The position numbers and the translations under genes are program-made. Shown in pieces: positions 31,228-35,342 of a stretch of DNA of 35,342 bases (within the stretch, counting starts at the first letter, position 1; each line of letters starts with the position of its first letter). Where the stretch lies: assembly GCA_016789685.1 (NCBI GenBank), contig JAEUQQ010000392.1, forward strand, positions 1 to 35,342. The letters are read 5' to 3'. Below the pieces are notes generated by a model, which had not been told where the DNA came from, made no database searches, and was given only the letters and a program-made list of their open reading frames with translations. This DNA is from Acidobacteriota bacterium (GTDB lineage Bacteria; Acidobacteriota; Vicinamibacteria; Vicinamibacterales; JAFNAJ01).

Positions 31228-34200
31228 ATGCGCAAGGTCATCATCAGCGCCCTCATGGGCGTGCTGCTGTGTGCGGTGCCCACCACCGCGCAGGAACAGC
31301 GCGCGGCCATCGAAGGCATCGTCAAGGACAGCCAGGGCGCCGTGCTCCCCGGCGTCACCGTCGAGGCCAGGAGCCTCCAGGGAGCCGTCGTCAGCACGGT
31401 CACCGAAGGCAATGGCGTCTACCGCTTCCCGGCGCTCGCCCCGGGCGTGTACGCCGTGACGGCCGAACTCGCCGGCTTCCAGATCGCCAAGGTCGAGAAC
31501 GTCGAGCTGACGCTGGGCACGATCAAGACCATCGGCTTCACCCTGCAGATCGCCTCGGTGACCGAAGAAGTGATCGTGACCGGCGAAGCCCCGCTGGTCG
31601 ACACCAAGCAGAGCGCCCGCGCCACCAGCCTGCGCAGTGACCAGTTCGAGCTGCTGCCCAAGGGGCGCGATTTCAGCTCGCTCGTCACGCAGGCCGCTGG
31701 CGCCAACAACGAAGCCAAGCTCGGCGGCATCTCGATCGATGGGTCGAGCGCCTCTGAGAACCGCTACATCGTCGATGGCGTCGAGACGACCGACATCGTG
31801 CAGGGCGCCGTCTCGCAGGGCGTCAACTCCGACTTCGTCGAGGAAGTGCAGATCAAGTCGTCGGGCTACACCGCCGAGTACGGCGGCGCGACCGGTGGCG
31901 TGATCAGCGTCGTGACGAAGAGCGGCAGCAACGACATCCGCGGGATGGGCATCTTCTACTGGTCGGGCGACAAGATCGAGGGCGGCCGGTACACCAACGC
32001 CGCCGAGACCATCGCGGCCGGCGGACGCGAGACGTTGCGCCTGAGTCCGACCAACTCGAACGTCGCCGAATACGTGTCGTACCCTGAAGACAGCTACAAC
32101 CGCTACGAGCCCGGCTTCTGGATCGGCGGACCGCTGCGCAAGGACCGCGCGTGGTTCTGGGCGGCCTACCAGCCCCGCCTGCAGGACACCGAGCGCACCG
32201 TGACCTTCCGCCTCGACAACAGCACGGGCACGTTCGAGCAGAAGCGGCGCGTGCAGAACGTCAGCGCCAACCAGACCGCGCAGATCAGCGACAAGCTGCG
32301 CACGCGCGCGGCGTTCAACCTCGAGTACGGCAAGGTCACCGGCCTGCTGCCGGCCCTCGACGGCTCGAGCACGCCGGTGGCGAACTTCGGCAAGGCCACG
32401 AAGACGCCCAACTACACCGTGTCGGGCCAGGCCGACTACGTGGCGAACCACAAGATGTACTTCGGCGTGCGCGCCGGCTACTCGCGCCGCAACACCACCG
32501 ACGACACCGTCCGTGACGGCGCCCTGTCGTGGTTCCGCACCAGCAACGTCGGCTTCGCCGGCCTCGACGGCACCGTCGTCCCCACGTCGCTCCAGCGCGT
32601 GACGAACTTCCAGACCGACATCGACAACAACCTGTCGGTGAAGGACGTCCGCACGCGCCTCAACTTCCAGGGCGATGCGACGTACTACGCCAGCTTCGCC
32701 GGCCAGCACACCTTCAAGGCCGGCGTGCAGGTCGACCGCATGGCCAACCAGGTCGACACCGGCCAACTGGGCAACATCGTCAACCTGTACTGGGGCCGCA
32801 CGCTCGGCGGCCGCCGCGGCAACTACGGCTACTACCGCGTCCGCAGCAACGGCGTCGACCCGAAGCGGGGCATCGTGACGACCGGCGACGTCAGCGTCAA
32901 CAACGTCGGCCTGTTCATCCAGGACGCCTGGACGATCAACAACAAGCTGACCATCAACGTGGGCCTGCGCACCGAGAGCGAGGAAGTCCCGGCGTTCTCG
33001 ACCGAGGGTGGCAGTTCGTCGACACCGATCACCTTCGGCTTCGCCGACAAGCTCGCCCCGCGTGTCGGGGCGGCCTACGACATCTTCGGCGACGGCAAGT
33101 GGAAGGTCTACGGGTCGTGGGGCATCTTCTACGACATCTTCAAGATGGAACTGCCGCGCGGCTCGTTCGGCGGCGACAAGTGGCTCGAGTACTACTACAC
33201 GCTCGACACCTACGACTGGACGTCGTTGACCAATGGCGCCAGCTGCCCGCCGGCCTGCCCAGGCACGCTGCTCCAGACCGTCGACTTCAGGCACTCGTCG
33301 GTCGACGCGATCGATCCCGACATGAAGCCGTACCGGCAGCAGGAAGCGGTCTTCGGCTTCGAGCACCAGTTGACCAACCGCATCGCCCTGCAGGCGCGCT
33401 ACGTGCACAAGCAGCTCGATCGCGGAGTCGATGACATCGGCCAGCTCGACGCCACCGGCAACGAGATCTACTCGATCGGCAACCCCGGCTACGGCCAGTC
33501 GGAGCTGTTCCTTCCCGACGGCGGCACCACGGCCATCACGCTGCCGAAGGCGCAGCGCGACTACGACGCCGTCGAAGTGGCGGTCAACAGGATGCTCGCC
33601 GACAACTGGTCGCTGCGCGCCAGCTACCAGTGGAGCCGACTCTACGGCAACTACACCGGCCTGTCGCAGGGCGACGAGAACGGCCGCACCAGCCCGAACG
33701 TGGGCCGCGCGTACGACTACCCGCTCATCATGTTCGGGCAGGACGGCGAACCGGTCCTCGGCCCGCTGCCCACCGACCGTCCGCACCAGTTCAAGGCGCA
33801 GGCGATCTACGTGCTCCCGTTCGGGACGGCCATCGGCCTGAACCAGTACGTGGCCAGCGGCATCCCGATCACGCGCGAGGCGGCGGTCTACCCGAGCAGT
33901 CAGTTCCCCGTGCAGTACCTCGGGCGCGGCAGCGACGGCCGCACCGACGTCCTGTCGCAGACCGACCTCTACGTCCAGCACGAGTTCAAGGCCTTTGGCG
34001 ACCGGCGCATCCAGGTCAGCCTCAACGTCCTGAACCTGTTCGACCAGAAGGCGGTCGCGGGCGTCTACGTGCTGCAGACGGCGGCGGGCGTGGGCCTCAA
34101 CATCGACGAGCCCGCGTTCTTTGCCGGCCAGCTCAACTTCCAGCAGTTGCTGACCGCGCAGAACGCGACGATCGACCCGCGCTTCCTGCAGGCCAACTCG

Positions 34201-34248
34201 TTCCAGACGCCGATCGCGGCGCGCGTCGGCGTGAAGTTCATCTTCTGA
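31228..34248 (+). CDS. TonB-dependent receptor, Oar-like, with carboxypeptidase-regulatory domain
   Basis: This 1006-residue outer-membrane protein has a signal peptide (residues 1-21, ending in VPTTAQ). A carboxypeptidase-regulatory-like domain (about 25-105) reads IEGIVKDSQGAVLPGVTVEA and YRFPALAPGVYAVTAELAGF. A TonB-box-like VTEEVIVTGEAPLVD precedes the plug (about 130-240; RYIVDGVETTD, GGATGGVISVVTKSGSN). A beta-barrel of about 760 residues follows and ends in Phe (VGVKFIF). Such receptors are abundant in Acidobacteriota and Bacteroidota and import large ligands, often glycans or peptides, with TonB energy; the ligand is unknown. AGGAGG at 31212-31217 supports ATG 31228. No SusD-like partner is adjacent. 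A strong intrinsic terminator lies downstream at 34343-34379. Confidence 0.95.
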   Translation: MRKVIISALMGVLLCAVPTTAQEQRAAIEGIVKDSQGAVLPGVTVEARSLQGAVVSTVTEGNGVYRFPALAPGVYAVTAELAGFQIAKVENVELTLGTIKTIGFTLQIASVTEEVIVTGEAPLVDTKQSARATSLRSDQFELLPKGRDFSSLVTQAAGANNEAKLGGISIDGSSASENRYIVDGVETTDIVQGAVSQGVNSDFVEEVQIKSSGYTAEYGGATGGVISVVTKSGSNDIRGMGIFYWSGDKIEGGRYTNAAETIAAGGRETLRLSPTNSNVAEYVSYPEDSYNRYEPGFWIGGPLRKDRAWFWAAYQPRLQDTERTVTFRLDNSTGTFEQKRRVQNVSANQTAQISDKLRTRAAFNLEYGKVTGLLPALDGSSTPVANFGKATKTPNYTVSGQADYVANHKMYFGVRAGYSRRNTTDDTVRDGALSWFRTSNVGFAGLDGTVVPTSLQRVTNFQTDIDNNLSVKDVRTRLNFQGDATYYASFAGQHTFKAGVQVDRMANQVDTGQLGNIVNLYWGRTLGGRRGNYGYYRVRSNGVDPKRGIVTTGDVSVNNVGLFIQDAWTINNKLTINVGLRTESEEVPAFSTEGGSSSTPITFGFADKLAPRVGAAYDIFGDGKWKVYGSWGIFYDIFKMELPRGSFGGDKWLEYYYTLDTYDWTSLTNGASCPPACPGTLLQTVDFRHSSVDAIDPDMKPYRQQEAVFGFEHQLTNRIALQARYVHKQLDRGVDDIGQLDATGNEIYSIGNPGYGQSELFLPDGGTTAITLPKAQRDYDAVEVAVNRMLADNWSLRASYQWSRLYGNYTGLSQGDENGRTSPNVGRAYDYPLIMFGQDGEPVLGPLPTDRPHQFKAQAIYVLPFGTAIGLNQYVASGIPITREAAVYPSSQFPVQYLGRGSDGRTDVLSQTDLYVQHEFKAFGDRRIQVSLNVLNLFDQKAVAGVYVLQTAAGVGLNIDEPAFFAGQLNFQQLLTAQNATIDPRFLQANSFQTPIAARVGVKFIF

Positions 34249-34342
34249 TCCTGCCCGCTGAGCCCATCCTGCGCGGCCGTGTCGCGGACTTGCCCTCTCG
34301 ACACGACCGCGTGGAAGGGCGGTACGGCGCCGCTCGATCGTC

Positions 34343-34379
34343 AACCCCGTCGGCCTCACCCGGCCGGCGGGGTTTTTTT
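34343..34379 (+). terminator. Intrinsic terminator after the TonB receptor gene
   Basis: AACCCCGTCGGCC (34343-34355) pairs with GGCCGGCGGGGTT (34362-34374) with one G-T pair and a six-base loop, and a run of seven T follows (34373-34379). This is a textbook rho-independent terminator, 94 bases after the receptor stop. Confidence 0.93.
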
Positions 34380-34432
34380 CACGCAGGCTGCCGCGAAGCG
34401 CGCTACCTTCAACCACGTTCGCGGATTGTCGA

Positions 34433-35342
34433 ATGCCCCCGCGCCGCCCGACACCATCGCACGACGTTGCCTCTGCCCCGCCCCCACCCCGGGATCACCG
34501 CCACTGGTGGATTCTCGCGGCCGCCGCGCTGATCCGCGTCGTGGCGCTGGCGCAGCTTTCGCCGCATCCGCTGCTGCAGCCATCTGTAACCCTCGACGAT
34601 GGCGCGTACGTCGCGCTGGCCACGCGTGTGGCGGGAGGTGACCTCGCGCTGGCCCCTGAGCCGTACTACCTCGCCCCCTTCTACACCTACCTGCTCGGCG
34701 CCGTCTTCGCCACGAGTGGCGGCTCGCTGCTCGCGGCGCGCGTCGTGCAGGCGCTGCTCGGCGTGGTCGCCGTGTGGCTGGTCATCGACACCGCCACCGC
34801 GTGGTTCAACCGTCGCGCCGGACTGATCGCGGGCGCGCTGGCCGCCACGACCGGGCTGCTGGTGTTCAACGAAGCGCTGATCCTGCAGTCGTCTCTGGAT
34901 CCGTTCCTGGCGGCACTGGCCCTGTGGGCCGCCACGCGCGCCTTCGGCGCTGCGGCGCCTGGGCGCGAGACCGCGGGCCTCCGGTGGTTCGTCGTCACAG
35001 GCGCCGCACTGGGGATGTTGTCGCTCAACCGGCCGAATGCCGTCGTGTGCGCGCCGGCGATGGCGCTGGCGTGGTGGGTCGGTCAGCGTTCACACGGGGC
35101 TTGGCGCCAGTCGGCGGCCCTGCTGCTCGGCGCCGTGCTGATGGTCGCTCCCGCTACCCTGCGGAATCGTATCGTTGCCGGCGAATGGGTGCTGCTCACG
35201 TCGCATGGCGGGCTGAACTTCTACATCGGCAACGCGAGCGGCGCCGACGGCACCTGGAAGGCTGTTCCCGGCATCACACCGTCGATTGCCGGCCAGGTGG
35301 CCGACGTGCGGCGCCTCGCGAGCGACGCGCTCGGACGGCCGG
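34433..35342 (+). CDS. GT39/ArnT-like glycosyltransferase, N-terminal part
   Basis: The frame from ATG 34433 stays open to the window end (303 codons). After a Pro-rich cytoplasmic start the first helix is WWILAAAALIRVVALAQL. The first loop has VTLDDGAYVALATRVAGGD with the Asp-Asp pair expected for GT-C/PMT-type transferases, and PYYLAPFYTYLLGAVF follows. Later helices include LLGVVAVWLVIDTATAWF, MLSLNRPNAVV and a loop APATLRNRIVAGEWVLLTSHGG, with NFYIGNASGADGTW near the end of the window, a pattern common in dolichyl/undecaprenyl-phosphate mannosyltransferase-like proteins. It would move a sugar from a lipid carrier to an envelope acceptor. The C-terminal half is beyond the window. No strong ribosome binding site is visible. 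Confidence 0.8.
   Translation, partial: MPPRRPTPSHDVASAPPPPRDHRHWWILAAAALIRVVALAQLSPHPLLQPSVTLDDGAYVALATRVAGGDLALAPEPYYLAPFYTYLLGAVFATSGGSLLAARVVQALLGVVAVWLVIDTATAWFNRRAGLIAGALAATTGLLVFNEALILQSSLDPFLAALALWAATRAFGAAAPGRETAGLRWFVVTGAALGMLSLNRPNAVVCAPAMALAWWVGQRSHGAWRQSAALLLGAVLMVAPATLRNRIVAGEWVLLTSHGGLNFYIGNASGADGTWKAVPGITPSIAGQVADVRRLASDALGRP

Noticed and set aside
31198-34416. 1072-codon reverse open frame opposite the TonB receptor
   Set aside because: It is an antisense shadow; it even runs through the terminator hairpin.

Overview
This is a GC-rich chromosomal window of housekeeping and metabolic genes with no phage, plasmid or intact insertion sequence. The gene content suggests an Acidobacteriota member, most likely of the Vicinamibacteria (Luteitalea-like). 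Pointers are the zapA - 6S RNA - rny order, an Oar-like TonB-dependent receptor with an N-terminal carboxypeptidase-regulatory domain, several secreted peptidases and many large polytopic glycosyltransferase-like membrane proteins. The taxonomic assignment is an inference from memory of such genomes; no marker gene was compared.

Layout. 1-4483: the end of a ZapB-like coiled-coil gene, zapA, a 6S RNA, then rny, thiL and a DUF2062 gene joined by 4-base stop/start overlaps, followed by a 3D-domain envelope protein. 4535-9128: a SAM methyltransferase converging on a two-gene ABC exporter (reverse strand). A GGGGTCAGACC-type repeat island lies between them and supplies the exporter's stop codon. 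9280-10947: an outer-membrane barrel protein and an SGNH-hydrolase lipoprotein candidate. 10966-11713: a small-protein/nucleotidyltransferase pair whose second gene carries a nonsense mutation. 11815-17781: three large membrane proteins, one leftward and two tandem rightward paralogues, diverging from a very short intergenic gap. 17788-17895: a 108-bp near-perfect palindrome. 17931-21845: a secreted S9 peptidase and a secreted M20 amidohydrolase. 21885-24366: a secreted protein of unknown function and a DUF438-hemerythrin-PAS sensor-like protein. 24432-30772: a reverse-strand run of thiolase, isocitrate/isopropylmalate-type dehydrogenase, second thiolase, 3-hydroxyacyl-CoA dehydrogenase, folE and an ArsB/NhaD-type transporter. 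31228-34248: the TonB-dependent receptor with a strong terminator. 34433-end: a partial GT39-type glycosyltransferase.

How the parts relate. The left block couples division (ZapA), RNA turnover (RNase Y) and global transcription control (6S RNA). The two ABC half-transporters form a heterodimer with one consensus and one degenerate ATP site. The thiolase/dehydrogenase run looks like acyl-CoA or hydroxybutyrate metabolism, and tandem palindromic repeats lie between it and the divergent receptor gene.

I see no convincing new defence or mobile system. The most useful observations are the two repeat islands, the inactivating stop in the nucleotidyltransferase, the recurrent -10-like box placed 6-8 bases before start codons (leaderless starts), and the operator-like repeats at 30934-30963.
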